This document shows positions 36,786-46,409 of a DNA stretch of 64,000 bases, in pieces. The number at the start of each line of letters is the position of its first letter. Position 1 is the stretch's first letter. The notes beneath the pieces were generated by a model, which saw nothing but the letters and a program-made list of their open reading frames with translations, did no database searches and had not been told where the DNA came from. The position numbers were made by a program, and so were the translations under genes. The stretch comes from Chitinophaga sp. YR573 (lineage in GTDB: Bacteria; Bacteroidota; Bacteroidia; Chitinophagales; Chitinophagaceae): the NCBI RefSeq assembly GCF_900110995.1, contig NZ_FOJF01000003.1, positions 1,364,001 through 1,428,000 of the forward strand, given 5' to 3'.

Positions 36786-39700
36786 TTATTTTGAATGTAT
36801 TGTTAAGGTGATCATTTCTCCGGTTGCATCAGCTTTAGCTGCTGCAGTTTTATGTGAAGCAGATCTGTCATGAACGATAATCATTTCTTCTCCTGTAATA
36901 ACACTGTCTATACCCATTGGCTGCGGATCGCGGTACTTCTTTTCATCTATCACTGTGATGAGGTGATGGGTAGCAGGGATCAGCACCGATTCGGACATAG
37001 AACCTTCTATAAACTCAATGTCTTCCACTGCTGTATCCTTTATACAGTTGATATAATTCCCTGTAAGCGGATCTTTCTCCCGGAAGAAATGAACAATAGA
37101 AAAGGCAGTGACATAAGTAACATAAGGTAGCTTCTTGATAAAATTCAGCATCTCTGATTTATACAATACACTGCCTATTTTCACTTGTGAGGTAGCGTCA
37201 AATAACCAGGGATTCAGGTATTTCCTGATATCTTCCTGTAAAAGACTGAGGTAATAATTGTTGTCTGTACTACTGCGGCTATTACCAAAATGTACATCAC
37301 AGATCACCTTCACTCTTTCGTATACAGGATTATGCACCGCTATCCTCATGAAGTCCGGCAGCAGCTCTTCCAGGTATTCCTTGATGCGGTATAACGCGGC
37401 AAGGTCTGCACGGGGTTCCTCTGTTAAACTATTCTGTATTTTAGGTACTACAACCAACTGAAGGTCTGTCTCGGCCATCATATCCGAGTTCACTTCAGGA
37501 TCATTGCCCATACATTTGGCAATATATATTTCCGGGAATTGTTCCAGTACCAGCTGTATGATATCTATACCTAATACCGGTCGTTTTTTATGTCGTAAGC
37601 GTTCACTTACACGTACATAATATTCTTCCATTGTTTCGGCTGATCTCCCCCCGAAAGAAGGGAACAGTTGCCAGATTTTCTGTATTCCCCGTATCTCTGT
37701 TTGCGCAGATTTTATTGTTAAGGGTGCTATGTTTGTAACGGTAGTTGTGTTTTCAATTTGTCTGTCGGCAATACCTGCATTCATAAAAATGCCCTTTACC
37801 ATCGGGCGGGTATCCAGGGAATACACAGAAGATAAATTGATCCACTGCAAAGTGGGATCTAAACGCGTATTACCATAACTGTTTATCGCAGGCATCTTTA
37901 AATTGATAATACCACTGCTGATGAAATGATGTGTAGAATCAGCGATCAGCTGTGTTTTATCAAAGGGTATCCATTTATCATTGTGCAGGTAGTTCCATTG
38001 CAGTTCCAGTACGTTGCCGGTAGTATGGGTATAGTGTTTGTCTTCCAGCTGGAATAATAAAGAGATCTGATCGTTTGGTTGCAGGTTATCAAAACCTATA
38101 TAAAGATTAGAACGTCCTTCGAACTGTGGCAGCAAGGTGAACGTACCATATCCCGCAGCAGGATATGCCTGTCTGAATCCAAAAGGATAAAGATGGAATA
38201 ACTGGATACCGTTCCCATCACTGTTCTCTTTATCTGCTTTTAAGATCTCTGCCTGTTCCAGTGTATAATCCAGTGTGATGGATTTTACCATAGGCGTATA
38301 AGGCATATTAGGCAGCGGACGTTTTTTTACCCATCTGCCTGCATTATGTGTTACTACCTCAGGGAATAACTGTGTATATAAACGTTGTCCGAATGCTTCA
38401 TTCGGCGCCGCCAGTTCCAGTCTTACCATGCCTTCTGTCTGGGCATTATAATCTTCCTTTGCCAGTAATGGAAAGTTGTTAAATAATAACTGCTGAAAAT
38501 CTGCCTGTTTTATACTGGTACTACCATTTAGAAAGATTCTTCCATCAGCATCGCGGTAGGTTTCAAAGAGCGGCAGGTTTTTATCCGGTCTGATGTAACC
38601 ATTCGTGATACTTATTTTGAAAGAGCTATTGGTAATGCCTGCATTATAAGCGGCATAGTATGCATCAAATCCGTTTTCTGTATTGGGTAAGTCCAGCCAT
38701 TCTACATCGATCTCAAAATCTTTCGTATAGCGGTTGAAGATATTTGTGTTTCTGATATCAAGATAAGTACCTACTACGGGTTGTGGCCCGAATATCTGGA
38801 AAGGGTTTTCTGCACTTAACGGACCTACATTATTGTATAATCTTACTGATCTGAATTCTTTTACCTTGGCATTAATAGCAATCCTTTCTATTATCAGCGA
38901 TTGCATAAAAGAAAAGGCGTTGTGAAAACTGAAATTGTTTAATAACAGTTTTATCAGCGGTTGTGTGGTTTCATAATTACCACCATGTAGCAGTGGTGTA
39001 TATATGTTAAAGGCTGGTGCAGCGGATTCCAGTGTAATATTGATATTGATACATCTGTTGGCAGCTTCCAGGCCGATCTTCACGGTATGCCGGGGAATAT
39101 CTTCCCATCCGGCTACCCCTGTGTAAGAAATAATAAAAGCGGCAGCCAGTAATTCATTTAAGATCGTTTCTTCCCTGCGTCCTTTTACACTGGCGTAATT
39201 TCTGATATACGCCTGCATATGTTCAAAGGAAATACTTTCAAAGTAGATAGAGAGTACTATAGTCCTGTTGCCTTCTGTAAGATATAATACCGGGGATGCA
39301 ATAATGAAACCCAGATCGGCTTCCTCCATTGTGCGTTCGTTGTCCGCCAGTTCATGCTGGTCTTCTCCTGCCAGCGCCCATGCTTTTACCGGCAGGCTTT
39401 CAGGCAGGTAAGCAGCCGCAGGCAGCACATCATGGGAAGCGGCGTATACCTGTGCTTCCATGATATCCGATTGTTTCAGGTCCTGGGCGGAGATCTGCTT
39501 ATAATCGCTGATGAAAACGGTCCTTAAGGCTTTGATCTTTGCCTGGCTAAGCCTCAGTTCATTTGTTAAACGGAAGCTGGTATTTTCCGCGGGGAACAGG
39601 GTGCCCTCCGGAATAACAACCGGCAGTGTTTGTGGTAAAGCATCTATGCACAGGTGTACCTGGTCTGGTATGGCTGGTCTTAACTGTATACCCAGTACAT

Positions 39701-40520
39701 TCTTATAATAGTAGTCCAGGTGCCTTTCTGTAAAATGGTTCAGATGCTGCTGCATATGTCCATATAAGCCCGTAAATGCTTTTAACAGCCCTATATGGGG
39801 CTGATGAAAGAAAGGGGTAGTTTTCCTGTCGAGATATTGTTTGGCCGCGCTGGATACCTGGTAAAAACGGGACCTTAGTGCAGTGTATACATCATTCAGC
39901 GACTGATACCCCAGGAAGATGTTTTCTGTATCTTCCTGTTTTGACTTTTCGTATGCTTCTTCAAATAACTCTTTTAGTAATTTATCGGTATGTGAAGTAC
40001 GTAAATCGTATTTATGATGGAAGAGCTGACTAGCCTGTTTTTCGTAAATTAATAAGCGGTATACATAACCGGAAAGGTTTTCCGAAATATGTTCATCATA
40101 TTCACCGGTTTCCCTGTTGTGGTCTGCTGTTCTTACCTGGTTCAGTTTTTCCTGCAGCAACAGTGCTATCTCATAGATCATGTTGAAGAAGATACTGAGT
40201 ACAGGACGCAGGTCCGTATCGTTTTCTGCTATCTGTAGCTGTTCCTGTATTTGCAGGTATTTATCCTGGTAATGGGTGAAATCGAGTCGCGAGATAGTCA
40301 GTAGAACTATCTGCAGATCTGCTGAGAAAAACTCTCGCCAGTCACCTTCTTTTTCGTTATATAAATTATAGAAATTAAACTGCCCTGCTATCTCTGATAA
40401 AAAAAGCAAAAGATCATCCTGTGTCCGCTCATCTATTCTCAGATTAGCAGGCATTAATGCATCCAGTCGTCGTTCCGACTGGCTTACCCCATCCCGCGTA
40501 TGATCAAAGAAAGTCTTCAT
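36786..40520 (-). CDS. eCIS baseplate-J-like protein (Afp11-like)
   Basis: 1244 residues, the largest protein of the operon. The C-terminal third has the baseplate-J signature region: SAETMEEYYVRVSERLRHKKRPVL, then DIIQLVLEQFPEIYIAKCMGND and a ferredoxin-like end (VKVICDVHFGN, KIGSVLYKSEMLNFIKKLPYVTYV). The N-terminal half is helical, with DYYYKNVLGIQLRPAIPDQVHL. These features fit Afp11/Pvc11 wedge proteins, which contact the sheath and the spike hub. It overlaps the gp25 gene by 4 bases. Confidence 0.9.
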   Translation of the reverse strand: MKTFFDHTRDGVSQSERRLDALMPANLRIDERTQDDLLLFLSEIAGQFNFYNLYNEKEGDWREFFSADLQIVLLTISRLDFTHYQDKYLQIQEQLQIAENDTDLRPVLSIFFNMIYEIALLLQEKLNQVRTADHNRETGEYDEHISENLSGYVYRLLIYEKQASQLFHHKYDLRTSHTDKLLKELFEEAYEKSKQEDTENIFLGYQSLNDVYTALRSRFYQVSSAAKQYLDRKTTPFFHQPHIGLLKAFTGLYGHMQQHLNHFTERHLDYYYKNVLGIQLRPAIPDQVHLCIDALPQTLPVVIPEGTLFPAENTSFRLTNELRLSQAKIKALRTVFISDYKQISAQDLKQSDIMEAQVYAASHDVLPAAAYLPESLPVKAWALAGEDQHELADNERTMEEADLGFIIASPVLYLTEGNRTIVLSIYFESISFEHMQAYIRNYASVKGRREETILNELLAAAFIISYTGVAGWEDIPRHTVKIGLEAANRCININITLESAAPAFNIYTPLLHGGNYETTQPLIKLLLNNFSFHNAFSFMQSLIIERIAINAKVKEFRSVRLYNNVGPLSAENPFQIFGPQPVVGTYLDIRNTNIFNRYTKDFEIDVEWLDLPNTENGFDAYYAAYNAGITNSSFKISITNGYIRPDKNLPLFETYRDADGRIFLNGSTSIKQADFQQLLFNNFPLLAKEDYNAQTEGMVRLELAAPNEAFGQRLYTQLFPEVVTHNAGRWVKKRPLPNMPYTPMVKSITLDYTLEQAEILKADKENSDGNGIQLFHLYPFGFRQAYPAAGYGTFTLLPQFEGRSNLYIGFDNLQPNDQISLLFQLEDKHYTHTTGNVLELQWNYLHNDKWIPFDKTQLIADSTHHFISSGIINLKMPAINSYGNTRLDPTLQWINLSSVYSLDTRPMVKGIFMNAGIADRQIENTTTVTNIAPLTIKSAQTEIRGIQKIWQLFPSFGGRSAETMEEYYVRVSERLRHKKRPVLGIDIIQLVLEQFPEIYIAKCMGNDPEVNSDMMAETDLQLVVVPKIQNSLTEEPRADLAALYRIKEYLEELLPDFMRIAVHNPVYERVKVICDVHFGNSRSSTDNNYYLSLLQEDIRKYLNPWLFDATSQVKIGSVLYKSEMLNFIKKLPYVTYVTAFSIVHFFREKDPLTGNYINCIKDTAVEDIEFIEGSMSESVLIPATHHLITVIDEKKYRDPQPMGIDSVITGEEMIIVHDRSASHKTAAAKADATGEMITLTIHSK

Positions 40521-40960
40521 GTTGCCTCACTGTATGGCAGTATGTTTGGTGTCGAAATATTGGTTCCTTCCAGGAAGTAGAAAGGATATACCATATTATG
40601 ACGGGTATTGGTAATAATGATTGTGTAATTCAGCTGTAAGTGTATCATACCGCGTAAATCGTCCTGCATGAGTAAAGCCACATCAATGAGGTTTATCCTT
40701 GGTTCGTAATTCAGCAATGCATGATAGATGATGTGATTCAGTTCACTGATGAGAATAGAATCTACTTTTTCAAATACCAGTTTTTTCAGATCGCAGCCGA
40801 AATCAGGTTGCATAATACGTTCTCCAGGGATGGTACCCAGGATGATGCGGATGCTTTCCTCTATGTCTGTTACATTTTCAGATAGCAGGACGGTATTACC
40901 TACTTTGGTAAATGCCGGAGGAAAACTCCAGCCGGTTCCCAGGAATGAATTTATTTCCAT
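40517..40960 (-). CDS. eCIS gp25-like baseplate wedge protein (Afp9-like)
   Basis: 147 residues with the T4 gp25/TssE pattern: GTGWSFPPAF, then VTDIEESIRIILGTIPGERIMQPDFGCDLKKLVFE. The RIMQPDFG segment corresponds to the conserved core that docks the first sheath ring. It has the usual length. Eight bases separate it from the PAAR gene. Confidence 0.95.
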   Translation of the reverse strand: MEINSFLGTGWSFPPAFTKVGNTVLLSENVTDIEESIRIILGTIPGERIMQPDFGCDLKKLVFEKVDSILISELNHIIYHALLNYEPRINLIDVALLMQDDLRGMIHLQLNYTIIITNTRHNMVYPFYFLEGTNISTPNILPYSEAT

Positions 40961-40968
40961 CTGTTAAT

Positions 40969-41271
40969 TTATCCTCCTATTAATACTGTGGGGCAGCCTA
41001 ATGCAATATTGCCACCATGTGCGGTGGTATCTCCCATTCGTGCTGCCGGTTTACCGCCTATCATCACAGTGGCCGATCCTTTGGCGATACTATCCGGTGG
41101 GCCTACACATACACACATATCTCCTAATACAGCCGCAGGTAATTTGCCTATTAATACGGTAGGTATACCCGGACCAATAATTGGTCCGCCTACATGTGGT
41201 ATAGGTGGTATTCCCGGATCTACCATCGCACATACGTGCATGTCTGTTAGTCTTGCTGCTGGCGCTCCCAT
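40969..41271 (-). CDS. eCIS PAAR-repeat spike tip (Afp10-like)
   Basis: 100 residues consisting almost entirely of PAAR repeats: MGAPAARLTDMHVC, GPGIPTVLIGKLPAAVLGD, SATVMIGGKPAARMGD and CPTVLIGG. The His/Cys residues in DMHVC, DMCVC and TAHGG can bind the tip metal ion. There is no extension domain, so no toxin is fused to the tip. It sharpens the VgrG-like trimer encoded just upstream. Confidence 0.96.
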   Translation of the reverse strand: MGAPAARLTDMHVCAMVDPGIPPIPHVGGPIIGPGIPTVLIGKLPAAVLGDMCVCVGPPDSIAKGSATVMIGGKPAARMGDTTAHGGNIALGCPTVLIGG

Positions 41272-41282
41272 AATTTTGTATT

Positions 41283-43097
41283 TTAATTGATCATCACTAT
41301 TCCACCTTTAATCACTGTCTGTCCGGATGCAGATACTTCAGCAGAGGCGGTGCCTTTTGCTGTTAAAGCCATCTGGGCAGTCTGTTTTATATTCATGCCG
41401 GCCATTTCCAGGTCCTGTGTAGCTTTAACACTCACTTTGCCTGTCGCTTCCATATTAATATTACCGGTAGCTTTAATCGTGATATCCTTGGGACTATCCA
41501 TTGTAATCCCGCTATCATTCATCTTAAAGCTGTTGCTGTTCTGATCTTTTATCTCAATAGATTTCCCGTCATCACTTAAAGTAATCATATTATTTCCCGG
41601 AGTAGTAATCTTGATGATCTTCTTATCATCATCAAAATTAATCTGTAGCAGGCTGCGTGTATAAATAGCTTTGATGTTATTTTTTTCATCTGCCTGTGTA
41701 ACCGGAGGTGTATTACTCTTACTGAATAAAGAGCCTAATACTATCGGGAATCGGGGGTCATTCTCCAGGAAACCAAGTATTACCTCATCTCCTACTTCCG
41801 GGCAAAAGACTACACCAGCAGCAGAAGTAGCATAATAGCTGGCCAGTCTGGCCCAGATGCCTTTCTGATCAGTTGCATTAGAAGCCGGTTTCACCTGTAT
41901 ACGATATTCAGCTCCCGGGTCTTCGGAAATCTTCACCACTTTAGCTATCTGCAAACCTTGTATAGCAGGCATCTGCCCATTGGCTGGCGGATAGGAAAAC
42001 TGTTCCTTTTCATAAATGGGTTTTTCGTTCAGCCCAAAACGGACAGTGGTGGTCCACTCTCCGTCGTCCATTTTATGGTTCACTGCACTTACAAAGGCTT
42101 TACCATTAAAGCGGGCACCTACTCCTGCCAGTTCTATAAGTTTCCCTGGTTTGGGAATGGCATTACCGATAAAAGATACACGGCCTTTCATGGCACTCAT
42201 ACGCAGACGAAGCAGGCTGCTATCAGCCCATGCCTTCAGCTGGTCTTGTGGCAGTGGCGCAGTGGATATCAGCTGTAATGCTTTCTGGTCCAGTTTGCCT
42301 GAGAGGGTTTGAGCGCTCAGATTACCATGTGCATTTACGGTAGGTTCTGTGGCACTTGAAGTAATCAGGGCCAGTGTTTGCGGGTCCCAGGCTGCGGCCT
42401 CTATGGAAGGCGGTTGTTTTTCTGCACTCAGTTCGGCATTGAACGAGATAATGGATTCACCCATGGCCACCCGCAATACCGCTTCTGAGCTGAATAGCGG
42501 CTTACCTACAATTACCTTGTCATCATCCAGTGTGGTGATATAGCCATTAAACGCCGCACGGGCCAGTATAAAATCCCAGTCGGTAGCCGACTTCTGGAAC
42601 ATCAGCTCCTGTTGCCCGGTGGTACTGTCTACCGTAGCCGTAAGACCGTAGGTCCCAATTATTTTTGTGATGATATCACTATCTGCAGAATCCGTGAATT
42701 CACTTTCACGTTTGTTATAAGTCATTTTTACAGCGGAATGTTTACAGGTCACTACCAGTTGAAAAGTGGTAGCCCCGCTGATGCGGACAGCCTGTTTTAC
42801 AATTACGCCTTTAAATACGGAGACTTCTGTATCCTCTCCGTAACCTGCCGTGATGGCGATAGTATTGCCGGGCAGGAAATCTGTGCCATCACTACCGGGC
42901 AAATCACCTGCAACCCCATCATCGGCAGGATCATCTGTACCATCTGTAAACACGATTTCCGCATAGGAGATCTTATTTACTTCATGGGTGATATCTACTG
43001 ATACGATAGGATATTTATCCTGTATTGCGTTGCCTTCTACTAAAATAGTAAGCCTCAAAGTAGCATCTGCAATATTCAACGGCGACGGTGCTGGCAT
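41283..43097 (-). CDS. eCIS VgrG-like spike protein (Afp8-like)
   Basis: 604 residues. A gp27-like hub domain (about 1-350, beginning LRLTILVEGNAIQDKYPIVSVDI) is followed by a gp5-like OB-fold (about 375-460, GIWARLASYYATSAAGVVFCPEVGDEVILGF) and a C-terminal beta-needle of short repeats (DITIKATGNINMEATGKVSVKATQ). The order hub-OB-needle is that of Afp8/Pvc8. No C-terminal effector domain is present. It overlaps the LysM gene by one base. Confidence 0.95.
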   Translation of the reverse strand: MPAPSPLNIADATLRLTILVEGNAIQDKYPIVSVDITHEVNKISYAEIVFTDGTDDPADDGVAGDLPGSDGTDFLPGNTIAITAGYGEDTEVSVFKGVIVKQAVRISGATTFQLVVTCKHSAVKMTYNKRESEFTDSADSDIITKIIGTYGLTATVDSTTGQQELMFQKSATDWDFILARAAFNGYITTLDDDKVIVGKPLFSSEAVLRVAMGESIISFNAELSAEKQPPSIEAAAWDPQTLALITSSATEPTVNAHGNLSAQTLSGKLDQKALQLISTAPLPQDQLKAWADSSLLRLRMSAMKGRVSFIGNAIPKPGKLIELAGVGARFNGKAFVSAVNHKMDDGEWTTTVRFGLNEKPIYEKEQFSYPPANGQMPAIQGLQIAKVVKISEDPGAEYRIQVKPASNATDQKGIWARLASYYATSAAGVVFCPEVGDEVILGFLENDPRFPIVLGSLFSKSNTPPVTQADEKNNIKAIYTRSLLQINFDDDKKIIKITTPGNNMITLSDDGKSIEIKDQNSNSFKMNDSGITMDSPKDITIKATGNINMEATGKVSVKATQDLEMAGMNIKQTAQMALTAKGTASAEVSASGQTVIKGGIVMIN

Positions 43098-43765
43098 TAT
43101 GCTTTCTTTAAAGGTGGAAAATAGAGCTGATCTCCGGGTTTTATAGCATGGATGCTACTCAGACTGTTAATCCTGGCTACTTCCATGTAATAAGAGGAGT
43201 CGCCGTAAATGCGGTAAGTCATTAACGGCAGGGTATCACCGGCTTTCACGGTACGAACATGCGTAAGGTCCGGAGAACTCTTCTGGGCTTCCAGTATTTT
43301 GGTTACAAAAGACTTCGTCTCTACAAAATCGATCTTCACTTCTGCTCTTAGCGCGGAACCGTCAGGATTAAAGAGTTTATACGTTACCGATATCTTCTGA
43401 CATACACCGGTAAATACCACCGATCCCCAGGTTACCTTCAGGAAATTAGGGCGGTGCATAGTACCCTGGAAGGTGTAAACAATACCTCTTAGTTTGGCGA
43501 TGTAGGCATCCACTGTCAGGCCCTGGGGAATGGGTATGATACCGGTACCATCCACCAGCAGGTCCAGCGTGAAGTTTGTAGGCTCCATGCCACCAAAGAT
43601 CTGCGTCACACCACTCCTGTCCTTCTCTTTGGAAGTATTATATTTTACAGCGTATGTTTTCGAATACGTAGAGGGATTCATCATTGCTTTGATAGATCCC
43701 AGCAGTTGGTTGGTACAGGCGCTGTCCTTGTAGGACTCAATCAGTAATTTAACAAGCTCTCCCAT
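43097..43765 (-). CDS. eCIS LysM-domain tail protein (Afp7-like)
   Basis: 222 residues: an N-terminal tail domain (about 1-160, with KSYSK-like and VDAYIAKLRG stretches) and a C-terminal LysM module (about 168-219, VRTVKAGDTLPLMTYRIYGD...IKPGDQLYFPP). This matches gp53/Afp7-type inner-baseplate proteins that fix the hub to the wedges. The LysM part may bind other subunits rather than peptidoglycan. It starts directly after the small DUF5908-like gene. Confidence 0.92.
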   Translation of the reverse strand: MGELVKLLIESYKDSACTNQLLGSIKAMMNPSTYSKTYAVKYNTSKEKDRSGVTQIFGGMEPTNFTLDLLVDGTGIIPIPQGLTVDAYIAKLRGIVYTFQGTMHRPNFLKVTWGSVVFTGVCQKISVTYKLFNPDGSALRAEVKIDFVETKSFVTKILEAQKSSPDLTHVRTVKAGDTLPLMTYRIYGDSSYYMEVARINSLSSIHAIKPGDQLYFPPLKKA

Positions 43766-43768
43766 ATA

Positions 43769-43936
43769 TTATCGCTCATCAGTATTATCCATCCTTTGCA
43801 GGATGTTTTCCATACATTCTTTTACTATACTGGCTTTTAATGCCTGTAAATAATTTTCATCAGGCATTTGAAGGTGTTGCGTTGCATTGCTTTCTATGGT
43901 GACTTTGATCACCAGCTCACGGATTTCAAGTGGCAT
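43769..43936 (-). CDS. Small eCIS protein, DUF5908-like (55 aa)
   Basis: A small ORF between the tube and LysM genes, ATG at 43934-43936 and TAA at 43769-43771. It encodes 55 residues starting MPLEIRELVIKVTIES and ending in an amphipathic helix (ALKASIVKECMENILQRMD). The opening 'MP[IL]EI+EL.I+...' is the signature of the DUF5908 proteins found in eCIS loci of Bacteroidota. It is in the operon order expected for that protein and leaves gaps of only 3 and 5 bp to its neighbours. Its role in the particle is unknown. Confidence 0.85.
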   Translation of the reverse strand: MPLEIRELVIKVTIESNATQHLQMPDENYLQALKASIVKECMENILQRMDNTDER

Positions 43937-43941
43937 AAGTA

Positions 43942-44394
43942 CTACATTTTTTTCTCAAAGAAACTGTATGCCAGTTCCAGTGTTTCCACCATAATCTCTC
44001 CTTCTTTCATCGCTTTCAAACCAGACATTTCCAGCTTTACAGGATATGCTTTGTTGAACACCCATACAGAAATGGCTTTACCCTTTTCATTCAGCAACTG
44101 TACGACCACTGTTTTAGGGGTAAACGTAAAGGTGTTGATGCTGGTCTGTGCCCATGTAATGAGGGGGGAACCCAGCACCATACCCCGTTTCAGTACCAGG
44201 TTGTTGTATTTAGGAGGGTTGGGGAGCCGGTGTGAAAACCGGTTCTCCCCTCCTTCTCGTTTATCTTCTGGTGTGATACTGGCAGAAATGCCGCTCACTT
44301 CCATGAAACTACCTTCCTGCTCACCGGAAACGCCTGAAATAATTACTTTAAAATAGAATCCAACCGGTGGATAATAATTACCCAGTGCGTCCAT
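43942..44394 (-). CDS. eCIS inner-tube protein 2 (Afp5/Afp1-like)
   Basis: 150 residues with the phage tail-tube (T4 gp19-like) pattern: YYPPVGFYFKVIISG, EVSGISASITPEDKREGGE, the PKYNNLVLKRGMV strand pair, and a C-terminal VKLEMSGLKAMKEGEIMVETLELAYSFF. Two tube paralogues are encoded in tandem here. This second one probably forms the tube ring that meets the baseplate, as Afp5 does (inference). Confidence 0.94.
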   Translation of the reverse strand: MDALGNYYPPVGFYFKVIISGVSGEQEGSFMEVSGISASITPEDKREGGENRFSHRLPNPPKYNNLVLKRGMVLGSPLITWAQTSINTFTFTPKTVVVQLLNEKGKAISVWVFNKAYPVKLEMSGLKAMKEGEIMVETLELAYSFFEKKM

Positions 44395-44399
44395 ACATA

Positions 44400-44852
44400 T
44401 TAACTTTGAGTCAGACCTTCGTGTGCCAGTTCCATGGTTTCCACTGCCACTTCATTTGCATCAGACTTCATATCTGTTACAGTGATTTTGGAAGGGAACG
44501 CATTTTTCAGGGTCCAGCTCATGGCAATGCCCTGAGATTCGTCCAGTAAACTGATTACGATGGTAGAACGTTTGTAGATATTCATTTTGATACCACCGTA
44601 TTTCTCCCACAGGGCTTTATCTCCTTTAAAGATGCCTTTCTTGAGAGTAATGTTGGAGAACTTCTGGATGCCCGGCATTTTAACCGTTGAATATACCGGG
44701 CTGCTGCCGCCACGGTATTCGATCACCTGTGTTTCTGATGATAAACCGGTTACTTCCTGGAATATCAGCTCCGCACCATCCCACATTACTTTGAATGAGA
44801 ACTTAACTAGTGGCCATACCGTCTGTGACTGGCTTGCTCCGTCATCTGGCAT
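44400..44852 (-). CDS. eCIS inner-tube protein 1 (Afp1-like)
   Basis: 150 residues with the same fold pattern as the neighbouring paralogue: VWPLVKFSFKVMWDGAELIFQEVTGLSSETQVIEYRGG, MPGIQKFSNITLKKGIFKGD, and a C-terminal PSKITVTDMKSDANEVAVETMELAHEGL. It is expected to be the main tube subunit that polymerises inside the sheath. It lies 5 bp before the second tube gene and about 36 bp after the sheath gene. Confidence 0.95.
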   Translation of the reverse strand: MPDDGASQSQTVWPLVKFSFKVMWDGAELIFQEVTGLSSETQVIEYRGGSSPVYSTVKMPGIQKFSNITLKKGIFKGDKALWEKYGGIKMNIYKRSTIVISLLDESQGIAMSWTLKNAFPSKITVTDMKSDANEVAVETMELAHEGLTQS

Positions 44853-44888
44853 AATTTTAAAATTTTAAGGGTCTATAATAGTGTTAAA

Positions 44889-46391
44889 TTAAGATTGTTG
44901 CATCATCTGCTGGAAAGTGATGACGATGAACTCTGCAGGGCGTACTACCGCTACCTTCACAGAGATCAGCATTTTTCCTTCCAGGATGTCCTGTGGGGTC
45001 ATGGTAGCACCTAAACCGATCTGCACATCATAAGCCTGCTCAGGGGCGGCACCTGCCAGCGCACCTTGTTTCCAAAGGTTATTGAGGAAGTTGTCGATCA
45101 TGCTTTTTACCGTTACCCAGGTAGTGCTGTCGTTTGGCTCAAATACATAAGCACGTGTAGCCAGCTTGATGGATTGCTCCAGCATGATCAGCGTACGGCG
45201 TACGTTTACATAACACCAGTCGAGGCTATTACCGTCCAGTGTTCTGCCACCCCATACCAGGGTACCGATACCAGGGAAAGGTCTGATTACATTGATAGAT
45301 TTACCGGCCATTACATCCACGTTCAGCTGTTTCTGCTCATCGTGAGAAATGTTTACTGCTGGTGCATTTACCATGTTGATAGATACGTTGGCGGGTGATT
45401 TCCATACACCGCGACTGCTATCCACCAGTGTGTACAATCCTGCGATGGCACCACTTGGAGGAAGCTCATTTATTTTGGAACGCACTTCCTCAATGATAGT
45501 GGAATAGATAGGACTAGCCGCTTTCAGTGACTGGTGGTAGTTCTTCTTGTCATTATCATCCGGTTTTGCAATGGCTGTAAACGCTGCGATGATTTTCTTC
45601 GAGATATCATCTGTTAAGATGGTAGCCAGATCAGCATCCAGGTTTTCAAAGCTCACTTCACTTGGTTGTACCACGGCTGTTTTTAACCAGGGATAGTACG
45701 CAGCGCCATAGTTCAGGGAAGTAGTACCAATTGCAGTACGGAAGTCGGCAACTACAGCGTCTGTAGTGTCGGTAGAAGACTGCTGTACCAGGTCGAAGAT
45801 ACCGAAACGGCTCTGCGTCTTGGCACAATGGCCTAACACCTGGGTATATACTGCATAGGCATCTTTACCCAGTGCAATAACATCCGGCATTACGATCAGG
45901 GTAGGTTCGAATTCCTTTTCCAGGATCGTAAATACATTCGGTTTTTTACCATCGGCAGAACCGACAAAGTCTTCTGCGCTGACAGTGATGCCATCTGCTT
46001 TACCCTCATAGGTATCTACAGATAAGATGTAGCAGTTACTTCCGCCATTGGCATAAAACAAACGTACACTGTTGAACAGGAACAGCTTATGCCCGTCCTT
46101 GATCTTCAGTATTTTGTCTTTACCATCCACTTTAAACATTTCAGCTTTTGCATCGGTAGCAGCAGCATCTGTAACAGTGAATTTGGGGTGAAATGCGCCA
46201 CCGAAATTCTCCAGGAATTCGGCGAAAGAAGTGATGCGGGTGGGTTTGTGTGACAGGGGCTTTCCGAATCTTTCAGCTTTTTCTGTATAGCCGATAAAAA
46301 CGGGGACCGCTGTTTCCACGGCGACCACTGAACTGGGGAAGGCGTTTTTTTCCTCTATGTAAACGCCGGGAGTCATAAGTGTTGAAGCCAT
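44889..46391 (-). CDS. eCIS contractile sheath protein (Afp2/3/4-like)
   Basis: 500 residues. The N-terminus MASTLMTPGVYIEEKNAFPSSV is the sheath hallmark (PGVYxEE). The C-terminal domain reads TLVWGGRTLDG, YVNVRRTLIMLEQSIK, WVTVKSMIDNFLNNLWKQGAL and VKVAVVRPAEFIVITFQQ, the conserved attachment and stacking strands. A variable domain lies between. Only one sheath gene is present, whereas Afp has three, so the whole sheath is probably built from one protein. Confidence 0.97.
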   Translation of the reverse strand: MASTLMTPGVYIEEKNAFPSSVVAVETAVPVFIGYTEKAERFGKPLSHKPTRITSFAEFLENFGGAFHPKFTVTDAAATDAKAEMFKVDGKDKILKIKDGHKLFLFNSVRLFYANGGSNCYILSVDTYEGKADGITVSAEDFVGSADGKKPNVFTILEKEFEPTLIVMPDVIALGKDAYAVYTQVLGHCAKTQSRFGIFDLVQQSSTDTTDAVVADFRTAIGTTSLNYGAAYYPWLKTAVVQPSEVSFENLDADLATILTDDISKKIIAAFTAIAKPDDNDKKNYHQSLKAASPIYSTIIEEVRSKINELPPSGAIAGLYTLVDSSRGVWKSPANVSINMVNAPAVNISHDEQKQLNVDVMAGKSINVIRPFPGIGTLVWGGRTLDGNSLDWCYVNVRRTLIMLEQSIKLATRAYVFEPNDSTTWVTVKSMIDNFLNNLWKQGALAGAAPEQAYDVQIGLGATMTPQDILEGKMLISVKVAVVRPAEFIVITFQQMMQQS

Positions 46392-46409
46392 AGCTATACG
46401 GTTTAGTAA

